Assembly: GCA_026415035.1 (NCBI GenBank)
Contig: JAOAHX010000015.1
Coordinates: 1 to 64,000, forward strand
Length of the DNA: 64,000 nt
Source of the DNA: Thermodesulfobacteriota bacterium
GTDB taxonomy: Bacteria; Desulfobacterota; BSN033; UBA1163
Direction of reading: 5' to 3'
The notes under the pieces were generated by a model. It was not told where the DNA came from and did not search any database. It saw nothing but the letters and a program-made list of their open reading frames with translations. The stretch's first letter is position 1. Each line of letters opens with the position of its first letter. Positions 26,235 through 34,331 of this stretch are shown here, piece by piece. The position numbers were made by a program, and so were the translations under genes.

Positions 26235-26343
26235 AAACCCATCCTCCTTTCGTTCAGAATCTCATCCCGACCGAAAGAGGCTCCGATAAAAAATCTCACC
26301 GTCTGAAGATGTGGTTTATTTATACATCGATCGGACCGATCTG

Positions 26344-27327
26344 TCAACCAACCCCCCTCCCTTGGAAACGGGGGGAGAGAGGGGAGGAACGGTTCAGCTC
26401 TTCCAAAAAGGCCTTCACCTTTAACAGCTTCCGGTCCCTCTCTTTCAAAATGGCTTCGAGGCCTTTGGAGGAGTAGTCGTAGAATCCTCTCCCAGATTTG
26501 ATCCCGACATGTCCCTTCTTCACCAGCTGGCTCAAGGTCCTCGGGATCCGATCCCGGGAGACGAGGCGGATGGAGGGGTTCTGTTCGAAGGTGAGGGCCA
26601 GATCCAGACCGGTGAAATCGTATCGTTGGACGACGCCCAAAACGGGGATCCGGATGCCGAGGCTGTTCTTCACCGCCCGGTCGATCTCTTCGGCCGTGGC
26701 ATACCCATTGTCGAGGAGAAAGAAGATCTCCCTTGCCATGGCCCTCTGGAGACGGTTGACGATATAGCCGGGGATGAATCGATTCATCACCACGGGCACC
26801 TTTCCGAGCTTCAGGAGGATCTCTTTTACCGTCTCCACCGTCCCGGCGGAGGTTTGGGGCCCTTTGACGAGATCGACCAGGGGGATGAGATGGGCAGGGG
26901 CATAGAAGTGGCAGATGACCATCTTTTGGGGACGGATCCCCTTGGCGAGCCGAAAGAGATTGAGGTAGGAGGTGTTGCTCGCAAAGATCGTCCGGCCAGG
27001 GCAGAGGCGATCGAGGGTTTGAAACAGTCGCCTTTTCGCTTTGGGATTTTCTGAGATGGCCTCGATGACCAGGTCGGCCCGGCCCGCCGGATCGAGGGAG
27101 GTGGTGGGGTGGATGCGGGCCATGATCTCAGGAAGGGGGCGGCCGGCCAAGGCCCTCGCTTCTTTTAAGATCCGGAGGCTTGCCCGAATCAGGCCGAGCC
27201 CACGGTCAAGGGCCTCCTCCTTTTCGTCCATGAGATCGACCTCGTAGCCCCCTCTCGCAAAGACAAGGGCGATGGAATGTCCCATGGTCCCCGCTCCGAT
27301 AACCATGACCCTCTGAACCCTTCCCAT
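26344..27327 (-). CDS. 3-hydroxyacyl-CoA dehydrogenase
   Basis: 327 residues. NAD site VMVIGAGTMGHSIALVFARGGYEV, then TSLDPAGRADLVIEAISEN, ASNTSYLNL, VICHFYAPAHLIPLVDLV (the H of the HxxN-like active motif here in HFYAPAH) and the C-terminal dimer domain with SGRGFYDYS. It oxidises 3-hydroxyacyl-CoA in beta-oxidation or butanoate-type pathways. It follows the carbonic-anhydrase-like gene by two bases and the thiolase in the same leftward unit. Confidence 0.9.
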   Translation of the reverse strand: MGRVQRVMVIGAGTMGHSIALVFARGGYEVDLMDEKEEALDRGLGLIRASLRILKEARALAGRPLPEIMARIHPTTSLDPAGRADLVIEAISENPKAKRRLFQTLDRLCPGRTIFASNTSYLNLFRLAKGIRPQKMVICHFYAPAHLIPLVDLVKGPQTSAGTVETVKEILLKLGKVPVVMNRFIPGYIVNRLQRAMAREIFFLLDNGYATAEEIDRAVKNSLGIRIPVLGVVQRYDFTGLDLALTFEQNPSIRLVSRDRIPRTLSQLVKKGHVGIKSGRGFYDYSSKGLEAILKERDRKLLKVKAFLEELNRSSPLSPRFQGRGVG

Positions 27328-27328
27328 T

Positions 27329-27880
27329 TTATGCCCCTGAAGGTCGGAAAATCTTTAAATACTTCTTCGCCTTTTCGTAAGCTTCGGCCCACTGCTCTCT
27401 CGATCGCCTCCTCGCCTCCTCGTCCAAAGGCTTGACGACCTTGCCCGGGATGCCTAAGACGAGAGACCCCTCTGGGATTTTCGTATGGGGAGGGACCACA
27501 GAGCCGCTTCCGATGATCGAATCCCTCCCCACCTCAACCCCGTCCAGGAGGATGGCGCCGATCCCGACGATCGCCCCTTGCCGGACGACACATCCGTGTA
27601 AGATGGCCCCGTGGCTGATCAAAACCTCATCCTCGATGAGGACGGGGAATCCTGTCGGAGCTTCGATGAGCACCTTGTCGAGGATGACCGATCGTTCGCC
27701 CACGACGATCCGATCGCTATCAGCCCTTAATAGGGCGAAGGGCCAGATGCTTGATTCCCTCTTCAGGACGACCTCGCCGATCAACCTCGACGAGGGATCG
27801 ATGAAGACGCTCTCGTCGAACAAGGGGGTCTTGCCCTCGAAAGGCGTAATGAGGGGTTGAGGGGGTGAAGGGAATGCCAT
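27329..27880 (-). CDS. gamma-carbonic anhydrase-like hexapeptide protein, incomplete zinc site
   Basis: 183 residues, left-handed beta-helix repeats (VVLKRESSIWPF, IEDEVLISHGAILHGCVV, GAIVGIGAILLDGVEVGRDS, GSVVPPHTKIPEGSLVLG). Arg52 and Asp54 and two zinc His (90, 95; ISHGAILHGC) match gamma-CA. The first zinc His, expected after the T-N-x-Q-D-like segment, reads VILDKVLIEA, so it is Glu, and the usual Gln is Leu. Hence likely not a normal anhydrase; PaaY-type or CoA-binding helper roles are possible. It lies between thiolase and dehydrogenase genes, suggesting an acyl-CoA context. SD AAGGAGC. Confidence 0.83.
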   Translation of the reverse strand: MAFPSPPQPLITPFEGKTPLFDESVFIDPSSRLIGEVVLKRESSIWPFALLRADSDRIVVGERSVILDKVLIEAPTGFPVLIEDEVLISHGAILHGCVVRQGAIVGIGAILLDGVEVGRDSIIGSGSVVPPHTKIPEGSLVLGIPGKVVKPLDEEARRRSREQWAEAYEKAKKYLKIFRPSGA

Positions 27881-27920
27881 AGAGATGCTCCTTCCCGTTT
27901 ATGGATTATCTGGTTCTTCC

Positions 27921-29165
27921 TTACCCTTTTCTTTCGAAGATGGCCGCGATCCCGAGGCCTCCGCCGCCACAGATGGCCTCGAGGCCGAAGCGGCTCCCCC
28001 TTCGTCTCATCTCGTGAAGGAGGGTCACCAAAACGCGCGCCCCTGTGCAGGCGATGGGGTGGCCGAGAGAGATGCCGGAGCCATTGACGTTGACCCTCTC
28101 CTCATCCTTTTGGGTCAATCCTAAAAGTTTCATATCTGCAAGCACCTGGGCTGCAAAGGCCTCCTGGATCTCGATCAAATCCATCTGCTCCAACCTCAAT
28201 CCGGTCTTTTGCAAGACCTTTTTTACGGCAAGGTCGACCGCCTTGTAGGTCTCCCTGGGATCCACCCCTGCGACAGAAAAATCGACGAGCCAGGCCAGGG
28301 GGGACAGCCCCATCGCCTCGGCCCTCTCCTCGGTCATCACGACACAGGCGGCCGCCCCGTCATTTTCGGAGGAGGAGTTTCCCGCTGTGCAGACCCCTCC
28401 CAGGATCGGCGGAAGCTTCGAAAGTTGCTCGAGGGTCGTATCCGGCCTTGGCGTCTCGTCACGATCCATCCGCGAGGTCGTGGCCTTCTCACCGGTGAGG
28501 GGAATGGCCACGATCTCCTCCCTGAATCGGCCGGAGTCGGTGGCCTCGCAGGCCTTTCGATGGCTTCGGAGGGCCCAGCGGTCGCAATCCTCCCTCGTAA
28601 TCCCCTCTGCCCGGGCTGCTGTCTCCGCCCAGGACATCATCGTAGGAAGCACCCCATACCTCTCGATGGGCTGAGACATCACCCTGGCCCTCTGGATCCG
28701 GTCATAGAGGGGAACGCCCCAAATGGCGAGATCTCCATGGCCCTTGGGCATCCCCCTCTTTCCGCCGATCCCCCACTTGATCTCCCCCGGGAGGTAGAAT
28801 TCGGCATTGCTCATGCTCTCGACGCCGCCTGCCACCACAATCTCGGCATGTCCCGATTGGATGGCCATGGCGGCAAAACAGATCGCATCGAGGCCACTTA
28901 AGCACCGCCGATCGAGGGTGATCCCGGGGATCGACTCAGGCCAACCCGCTTTCAGAAGGGACATCCGGGCGATATTGACATACTCGCCGCTCTGGTAGGA
29001 CTGGCCCAGGATCACCTCATCCACCTGATCGGGGCGCAATCCCGCCCTCCGGATGGCCTCGTCGATGACGAGGGCGCCGAGGTCATAGGCGGGGATATCC
29101 CTCAACATCCCGAGGTATCTCCCGATGGGCGTTCGAACCGCACTGACGATCACCGGCCTTCTCAA
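27921..29165 (-). CDS. acetyl-CoA acetyltransferase (thiolase)
   Basis: About 414 residues from a TTG start with AGGGGG five bases ahead; a GTG at 29222 is less likely. Starts RRPVIVSAVRTPIGRYLG. The nucleophilic Cys is in DRRCLSGLDAICFAAMAI, and the C-terminal GHPIACTGARVLV and CGGGGLGIAAIF supply the His and second Cys of the thiolase site. QEAFAAQVL is the conserved N-E-A-F position with Q for N. It cleaves or condenses 3-ketoacyl-CoA. The operon (ligase, TRAP importer, thiolase, dehydrogenase) suggests organic-acid catabolism. Confidence 0.9.
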   Translation of the reverse strand: MRRPVIVSAVRTPIGRYLGMLRDIPAYDLGALVIDEAIRRAGLRPDQVDEVILGQSYQSGEYVNIARMSLLKAGWPESIPGITLDRRCLSGLDAICFAAMAIQSGHAEIVVAGGVESMSNAEFYLPGEIKWGIGGKRGMPKGHGDLAIWGVPLYDRIQRARVMSQPIERYGVLPTMMSWAETAARAEGITREDCDRWALRSHRKACEATDSGRFREEIVAIPLTGEKATTSRMDRDETPRPDTTLEQLSKLPPILGGVCTAGNSSSENDGAAACVVMTEERAEAMGLSPLAWLVDFSVAGVDPRETYKAVDLAVKKVLQKTGLRLEQMDLIEIQEAFAAQVLADMKLLGLTQKDEERVNVNGSGISLGHPIACTGARVLVTLLHEMRRRGSRFGLEAICGGGGLGIAAIFERKG

Positions 29166-29228
29166 AACATCCCCCTTTGAAGGTAACCCCTGATCTTCCG
29201 ACCATCCCTTTCTGGATCCCACCGACCC

Positions 29229-31085
29229 TTATCGGGATCGGTCTCGGAACTTCTGGGATAGGACGACCGCGATCAGAAGGCCCAGGCCGACCATATCTGT
29301 CACCCACCCGGGTTTGATCAGGCAGAGCGCGCCCGCGATGAGCAATCCCCTTTCCAGAAATGTCGTCTCTTTCAAAAACCATCCCATCAGGCCGGCCGAA
29401 AGCAGGATCACACCCACCGATGCCGAAAGGATCGTCGTAACCACACTTATCGGAGAGCCGATGAGGAGCAGGGAAGGCCCGTAGACGAACATGAAGGGGA
29501 CGATGAATCCCGTGGCCCCGGCCCTCATGGCCGCAAGCCCCGTCCTCCAGAGGTTCGAGCCGCTGATGCCCGCAGCCGCATAGACGGCCATGGCCACCGG
29601 AGGGGTGATGGCCGAGATGATGGCAAAATAGAAGACGAAGAGGTGGGCGGCGATGACCGGCACCCCCAGTTTGATGAGGGCAGGGATGAGAAGGGCGGCC
29701 TGGACGATGTAAGCGGCTGTGGTCGGAAGCCCCATGCCGAGGACGATCCCGGCGATCATCGTGAAGATCAGGGCGGGAACGAGGGAGTCGCCGGCGATGA
29801 GGAGGATGAGGCTGGTGAACTTCAGCCCGAGGCCGGTGAGGTTGATCACCCCCACGACGATCCCGGCACAGGCGCAGGCCGCGGCCACCGGAAGCATATT
29901 CTTCGCGCCGGATTCCAATGCCTCCAAGACTTTGACCACCCCCATCCTCGTCTCCCTCCGGATCAGGGAGATAAGGACAACGGAGATCGTCGCGAAGATG
30001 CAGGCGTACATCGGCGTATATCCAGCCATCATGAAATAGACGATGACGACCAAGGGTACGAAGAGATGGCCTCTCCATAGGAGGATCTGTCGGAGCGGGG
30101 GCCTCTCCTCTTTCGGGACCCCTAAAAGGCCTGTCCTGGAGGCCTCGAAATGGATCGCCATGAAGAGGGCCAGATAATAGAGGAGGGCCGGGATGAGGGC
30201 GTGCTTGCAGATGTGGATGTAGGAGATGCCCGTATACTCGGCCATGACGAAGGCCGCCGCGCCCATGACCGGCGGCATGATCTGGCCTCCTGTGGAGGCC
30301 GTCGCCTCGACCGCTGCCGCAAATTCGCGCTTAAATCCCGCCCGTTTCATCAGGGGGATGGTCAACCACCCATCGACCATCACATTGGCCACAGCGCTTC
30401 CAGAGATCGTTCCAAAGAGGCTGCTCGACACGACCGAGATCTTTCCAGGCCCTCCCTTGGCCCCGCCTACCAAGGAGGTCGCAAAATCCATGAAGAACTT
30501 TCCCGCCCCGGACTGTTCGAGAAAGGCCCCGAAGACCACGAAGAGGATCACATAGGTTGCCGAGACGCCGAGGGGGATTCCGAAAATCCCTTCCGTGGTG
30601 AGGTAGAGCTGGTCGATGACGGTCTCGACGCTGAACCCGGTATGCCGTAACAACCCTGGAAGGTATTGGCCGAAGAGACCGTAGAGGAGGAAGCCCACCG
30701 CGGTCAACGGCAAGGCCCATCCGATCACCCTTCTCGAGGCCTCAAGAAGGAGCAGGGTGAGGGCCACCCCCGATCCAAAGGCCCATGGCGTGACGGGATG
30801 GACATAGGGATAGCGGGTGACGACGTATTCGTAGTGGAGGAAAATATATCCCAACGAAATACCGGCGAGGAGAAGGAGGAGGATATCCAGGGCTATCCTC
30901 CCTCGAGACCTTCTGCTTTCGGTCGTCAGGCCAATGAGAAAGATCAACACCAGAGTGAAGGCGAGATGGACGGTTCGGTGCATCATCGCCTCGGGCGCCC
31001 CGAAGGCGCCCGTATAGAGGTGGTAGAGGGACATGAGGATGGCAATCCCGGCGGCCACCCGTTTCATCTGACGTACCTTATTCAT
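29229..31085 (-). CDS. fused TRAP transporter permease (4TM/12TM)
   Basis: About 618 residues. Start chosen at the ATG of MNKVRQMKR, which has GAGAGCAGG ahead; an ATG 54 bases upstream lacks a site. Some 15 hydrophobic segments; the N-terminal four correspond to DctQ and the rest to DctM, a fusion typical of TAXI-family systems. Recognisable M-subunit motifs include GTISGSAVANVMVDG and GLPTTAAYIVQAALLIPALI and ISAITPPVAMAVYAAA. Na-driven uptake of a carboxylate is the family role; the TAXI receptor gene is immediately upstream. Confidence 0.93.
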   Translation of the reverse strand: MNKVRQMKRVAAGIAILMSLYHLYTGAFGAPEAMMHRTVHLAFTLVLIFLIGLTTESRRSRGRIALDILLLLLAGISLGYIFLHYEYVVTRYPYVHPVTPWAFGSGVALTLLLLEASRRVIGWALPLTAVGFLLYGLFGQYLPGLLRHTGFSVETVIDQLYLTTEGIFGIPLGVSATYVILFVVFGAFLEQSGAGKFFMDFATSLVGGAKGGPGKISVVSSSLFGTISGSAVANVMVDGWLTIPLMKRAGFKREFAAAVEATASTGGQIMPPVMGAAAFVMAEYTGISYIHICKHALIPALLYYLALFMAIHFEASRTGLLGVPKEERPPLRQILLWRGHLFVPLVVIVYFMMAGYTPMYACIFATISVVLISLIRRETRMGVVKVLEALESGAKNMLPVAAACACAGIVVGVINLTGLGLKFTSLILLIAGDSLVPALIFTMIAGIVLGMGLPTTAAYIVQAALLIPALIKLGVPVIAAHLFVFYFAIISAITPPVAMAVYAAAGISGSNLWRTGLAAMRAGATGFIVPFMFVYGPSLLLIGSPISVVTTILSASVGVILLSAGLMGWFLKETTFLERGLLIAGALCLIKPGWVTDMVGLGLLIAVVLSQKFRDRSR

Positions 31086-31184
31086 CCTGCTCTCGGGTAG
31101 AAGAAAAGGCGGGAGGGGAGGGCGTCCCGCCTCCTCCATCGGGGAACCCCTTTCCGAATGCCGTTTAAAAGTTTCTTCCCGACC

Positions 31185-32144
31185 TCATTTGAGGAGGCCT
31201 TTTTCCCGGTAAAACTTCAAGGCCCCCGGGTGAAAAGGAACCCCGATGTCATGGGCAAGGTCCTTTGCCGTCACCCCTTTCATGTCTTTGACGACATCGC
31301 CCAATCGATCGACGTTCTCCACGAGGACCTTCGTGATCTTGTAGACGAGGGCCTCGGGGAGTTTGGCGCTGATGATCAGATGGGTAAAATAACCGACCGT
31401 GACCACATCGTAATTGACCCCAGGGTAGGTCCCGGCGGGGATGACCCTTCGGATATACCCGACGTTCATCCTTTGAAGCTCCTTGATCTTATCCTCCGGG
31501 ATGGAGAGGAGCCGGATCTTCTTCGTCGTCGCCAAATCGACGATCGTGGCCGCAGGGATGGTCGTCCCCGGCATATAGGCATCGGCATGGCCATCCTTCA
31601 TCAACGAGGCCGAATCCGCATAGCTCACGTAATTGACCTTGGCCATGTCTTTATAGGAAAGGCCGTGGACCTGGAGCACCTGGCTGGCCAGGAGTTCGCC
31701 CGTCATCCCTTTGGTCCCGGGACAGATCCTCTTCCCTTTTAAATCCAGGATCGTCTTGATCGGGGAATCTTCGAGGACCACGATTTGGAAATACTGCGGG
31801 TAGAGGTTGGCCAGCTGCATCACATTCTTCGTAGGGGCCTTGAAGGGTTCCCTTCCCGCCACCCCGTCCACGCTGGAGGAGGAATTCCCGAAACCGATGT
31901 CCGCCTTTCCCTCTTCGACGGCCACCACATTGGCGATGCCAGCCCCTGGGGCCACCGAGACGGTCGTCCCCGGGATATTCTTCTGGATCAACTCGGCAAT
32001 GGCGCCCCCGAGGGGAATCCACACCCCGCCAGTGGGCCCGCTCATTATCTTGAGATCGACCTTCTCCTGTGCGAAGGAAAACAATGGAACCATCAACAAA
32101 AGGAGCAAGCCTAACCCCAGACCCATGAGTCTCTTGGATGTCAT
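31185..32144 (-). CDS. TAXI family TRAP solute-binding protein
   Basis: 319 residues. Signal peptide (GLGLGLLLLLMVPLFSFA) then the TAXI fold: MSGPTGGVWIPLGGAIAELI, SVAPGAGIANVVAVEEGKAD, GFGNSSSS, and ICPGTKGMTGELLA. Periplasmic receptor delivering a ligand to the adjacent permease; TAXI ligands are mostly unidentified (glutamate and C4/C5 acids reported for some). SD GGAGGTAGGAG precedes ATG. A leftward promoter TTGACA-N17-TTTATG lies 32 to 61 bases upstream. Confidence 0.93.
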   Translation of the reverse strand: MTSKRLMGLGLGLLLLLMVPLFSFAQEKVDLKIMSGPTGGVWIPLGGAIAELIQKNIPGTTVSVAPGAGIANVVAVEEGKADIGFGNSSSSVDGVAGREPFKAPTKNVMQLANLYPQYFQIVVLEDSPIKTILDLKGKRICPGTKGMTGELLASQVLQVHGLSYKDMAKVNYVSYADSASLMKDGHADAYMPGTTIPAATIVDLATTKKIRLLSIPEDKIKELQRMNVGYIRRVIPAGTYPGVNYDVVTVGYFTHLIISAKLPEALVYKITKVLVENVDRLGDVVKDMKGVTAKDLAHDIGVPFHPGALKFYREKGLLK

Positions 32145-32176
32145 CTCCTACCTCCCTGAATGGATTGATGGCTCTT

Positions 32177-32205
32177 CATAAACCATAAATTGAAAGGGAT
32201 GTCAA
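32177..32205 (-). promoter_or_regulatory. candidate promoter for the TAXI-TRAP unit
   Basis: Leftward TTGACA (32205-32200), 17-base spacer, TTTATG (32182-32177). The -10 is weak, so moderate support; the ligase gene upstream may also read through. Confidence 0.4.
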
Positions 32206-32258
32206 GAAGCCTTGACTTCCCCTCCCCGACGAGATGGGTTCGCCAATTGAAAAGAGGC

Positions 32259-33812
32259 CTATTCACCGAGGCTCGGGTCTCCAGCCCCCACCCTCTTTAA
32301 ATAATCTTCCTTCAGGATCCTCTTGAGGACCTTTCCGGAGGGATTCCTCGGAAGGGCCTCCACGAATTCCACGGATTTTGGCTTTTTGTAACTGGCCAGA
32401 TGTCTTTTACAGTACTGGATCACCTCCGCTTCGGTCATCACCTCCCCTCTCTTTAAAACAACGAAGGCCCTGACCGATTCTCCCCAGAGCGGATCGGGAA
32501 CCCCGATCACGGCCGCCTCCTCGATCTTGGGGTGACGAAAGAGGACCTCCTCGATCTCGCGTGGATAGATATTTTCCCCCCCGCTTACGATCATTTCCTT
32601 CTTCCGGCCGACGATATAGAGGAACCCTTCTTCGTCCATCCGGGCAAGGTCGCCCGTGTGAAGCCAACCGCCCCGGAGCGCCTCGCGGGTGGCCTCCTCA
32701 TCTTTATAATAGCCCTTCGTCACATTGGGCCCTCTGCAGACCACCTCGCCCACCTCCCCAAAGGGAAGGTCCCGATCCTGCTCGTCCACGATCCTCACCT
32801 CGAGAAAGGGGACCGCCCGGCCCACACATCGCTCCTTCTTCATGGACTCCCCGGCCTTTAGGATGGCGATGGAGGGACTGGCCTCCGTGCAACCGTAAAC
32901 GTCATAAATCCCGGTGAGGTTGGGAAAAAGCTTGACCAATCTCTCCTTCGTCTCTGTCGGGAGGATAGAGGCCCCTGTGGTGCATTTCGTGATGGACCGG
33001 GTATCGTACCGGCCCTCAGGGAGGGAGAGCATGAAATGGTAGGCGGCCGGCGCACCCGAGATCACGGTGGCCCTTTCTTCTTCGATGATCTCCATCACCC
33101 TTTCGGGGTCGAATTGTTTCACGAGGATGCTCGTTCCGGCCATTGCCACACGGGTGAGGAAATGGTTGTTGAGGCCCGCGGTGTGGTAGAGGGGGCTGAT
33201 GACGATGGAGCGCTCCCCTTCTCTCTCCTCCCTTCCCAGGATGGTGTTGAAGAGGTTCCAGAGGAGATTCCCATGGGTGAGGAGGGCGCCCTTTGGCCTT
33301 CCGGTCGTGCCGGAGGTGTACATTAATTCGCATTCGTCCCTCTCGGTGAGCTGGACCTCCGGGGCCTCGGAAGAGGCCTCTCTTAGGAGGGTCTCGTAGT
33401 CTAATGTACGGGCAGAGGACGACTCCCCCACGGCCAGGAAGAACTCGATCCTTTCCAGTCTGGGCCGGATGGTCTCGACAAGTTCGGAAAACTCCTGGCC
33501 GTAGATAAAAAATCTGGCGTCGGAATGGTCCAGGATGTAAAAAACCTCCTCGGCGGTAAACCGGAAATTGATGGGCGTGAAGACGCCTCCGGTGCTTGCG
33601 CAGGCGAAGAAGATCTCGACCATGGGGATCGAATTATAGAGAAGGACGGCCACCCGGTCCCCCTTCCTCAGACCGATCCGGAGAAGCCCATGGGCCAGCC
33701 GATGGACCCGATCTTCATAGGCCTGGTAGGTCACCCGCTCCTCTCCGCAGATCAAGGCGATCCGATGGGGGAATTTACGGGCGGTCAAGGCGAGGATCTT
33801 TCCGAGGTCCAT
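32259..33812 (-). CDS. acyl-CoA ligase (AMP-binding, long-chain type)
   Basis: 517 residues of the ANL superfamily: CELMYTSGTTGRPKGALLTHGN (P-loop A3), YDVYGCTEASPSIAI (A5), GWLHTGDLARMDEEGFLYIVGRKKEMIVSGGENIYPREIEE in parts (A7-A8), and LPRNPSGKVLKRIL with the catalytic Lys (A10). It activates a carboxylic acid to its acyl-CoA via acyl-AMP. The first gene of the leftward acid-import unit. Substrate chain is not predictable. SD region GAAAGGG. Confidence 0.92.
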   Translation of the reverse strand: MDLGKILALTARKFPHRIALICGEERVTYQAYEDRVHRLAHGLLRIGLRKGDRVAVLLYNSIPMVEIFFACASTGGVFTPINFRFTAEEVFYILDHSDARFFIYGQEFSELVETIRPRLERIEFFLAVGESSSARTLDYETLLREASSEAPEVQLTERDECELMYTSGTTGRPKGALLTHGNLLWNLFNTILGREEREGERSIVISPLYHTAGLNNHFLTRVAMAGTSILVKQFDPERVMEIIEEERATVISGAPAAYHFMLSLPEGRYDTRSITKCTTGASILPTETKERLVKLFPNLTGIYDVYGCTEASPSIAILKAGESMKKERCVGRAVPFLEVRIVDEQDRDLPFGEVGEVVCRGPNVTKGYYKDEEATREALRGGWLHTGDLARMDEEGFLYIVGRKKEMIVSGGENIYPREIEEVLFRHPKIEEAAVIGVPDPLWGESVRAFVVLKRGEVMTEAEVIQYCKRHLASYKKPKSVEFVEALPRNPSGKVLKRILKEDYLKRVGAGDPSLGE

Positions 33813-33836
33813 CCCTTTCTTCTCATCCCTCGGCCC

Positions 33837-33865
33837 ATCCTATATAAAAAAGGATCCTCCGTCAA
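33837..33865 (-). promoter_or_regulatory. sigma-70 promoter for the acyl-CoA ligase
   Basis: Leftward TTGACG (33865-33860), 17 bases, TAGGAT (33842-33837). It is back to back with the rightward lipoprotein promoter 24 bases away. Confidence 0.6.
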
Positions 33866-33888
33866 GCACAAGGCGGCCGAAGGTCGAT

Positions 33889-33917
33889 TTGATTTTTTCT
33901 GGCGCGGAAATTATAAT
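33889..33917 (+). promoter_or_regulatory. strong sigma-70 promoter with near-perfect SD for small lipoprotein
   Basis: TTGATT (33889-33894), 17 bases, TATAAT (33912-33917). A very strong Shine-Dalgarno, AAAGGAGGTGA, lies at 33947-33957, seven bases before the ATG, so high expression is expected. Confidence 0.8.
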
Positions 33918-33964
33918 GCAAGAAATTTTGAAGAAAACTTGAGAGAAAAGGAGGTGACTCGTAG

Positions 33965-34255
33965 ATGAAGAAGACGATCTCGTTGGCGCTTTCCATCTTC
34001 CTGATCGGCGTGTGCCTGTCCGGCCTTCTGGGGTGCGGAGCGGACATCAAGGCCGAAAATGAGAAGTTGAAAGCGGAGAACGCAAGCCTCAAGTCAGACA
34101 ATGACAAACTGAAACTCGAGGTCCAGAAATTGAAAGAAGACCTCCAAAAGGGCGCTGAAAAGGAGGCCACCATCGCCTCTCTCACCGCGGAGAACGAAGC
34201 CCTGAAAAAACAGGTGGAAGACCTCAAATCCCAGCTTGCGAAGAAGAAGAAGTAA
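33965..34255 (+). CDS. small coiled-coil lipoprotein (Lpp-like)
   Basis: 96 residues. Signal peptide ending at a lipobox (LSGLLGCGAD), then an uninterrupted heptad coiled coil rich in Lys, Glu, Leu (AENEKLKAENASLKSDNDKL and on) and a polylysine end (AKKKK). The layout is like Braun lipoprotein Lpp but longer; the terminal Lys run could be a peptidoglycan link point. It has its own strong promoter, strong SD and a strong terminator, i.e. a one-gene transcript for an abundant envelope protein. No sequence family can be named. Confidence 0.8.
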   Translation: MKKTISLALSIFLIGVCLSGLLGCGADIKAENEKLKAENASLKSDNDKLKLEVQKLKEDLQKGAEKEATIASLTAENEALKKQVEDLKSQLAKKKK

Positions 34256-34272
34256 ATCGTCCTGGCCCCCCC

Positions 34273-34311
34273 AAAAAGGGAAAATCCCTCTCTGGCGGAT
34301 TTTCCCTTTTT
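34273..34311 (+). terminator. intrinsic terminator of the lipoprotein gene
   Basis: A 15-bp perfect inverted repeat (AAAAAGGGAAAATCC ... GGATTTTCCCTTTTT) with a nine-base loop, the right arm ending in a T run. It starts 18 bases after the stop codon. It could act bidirectionally. Confidence 0.9.
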
Positions 34312-34331
34312 GATTCTTCATCTCCTTCTCC

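Noticed and set aside
26329-26341. GATCGGACCGATC palindrome after the dehydrogenase gene
   Set aside because: Too short for a terminator, no T run; chance is likely.
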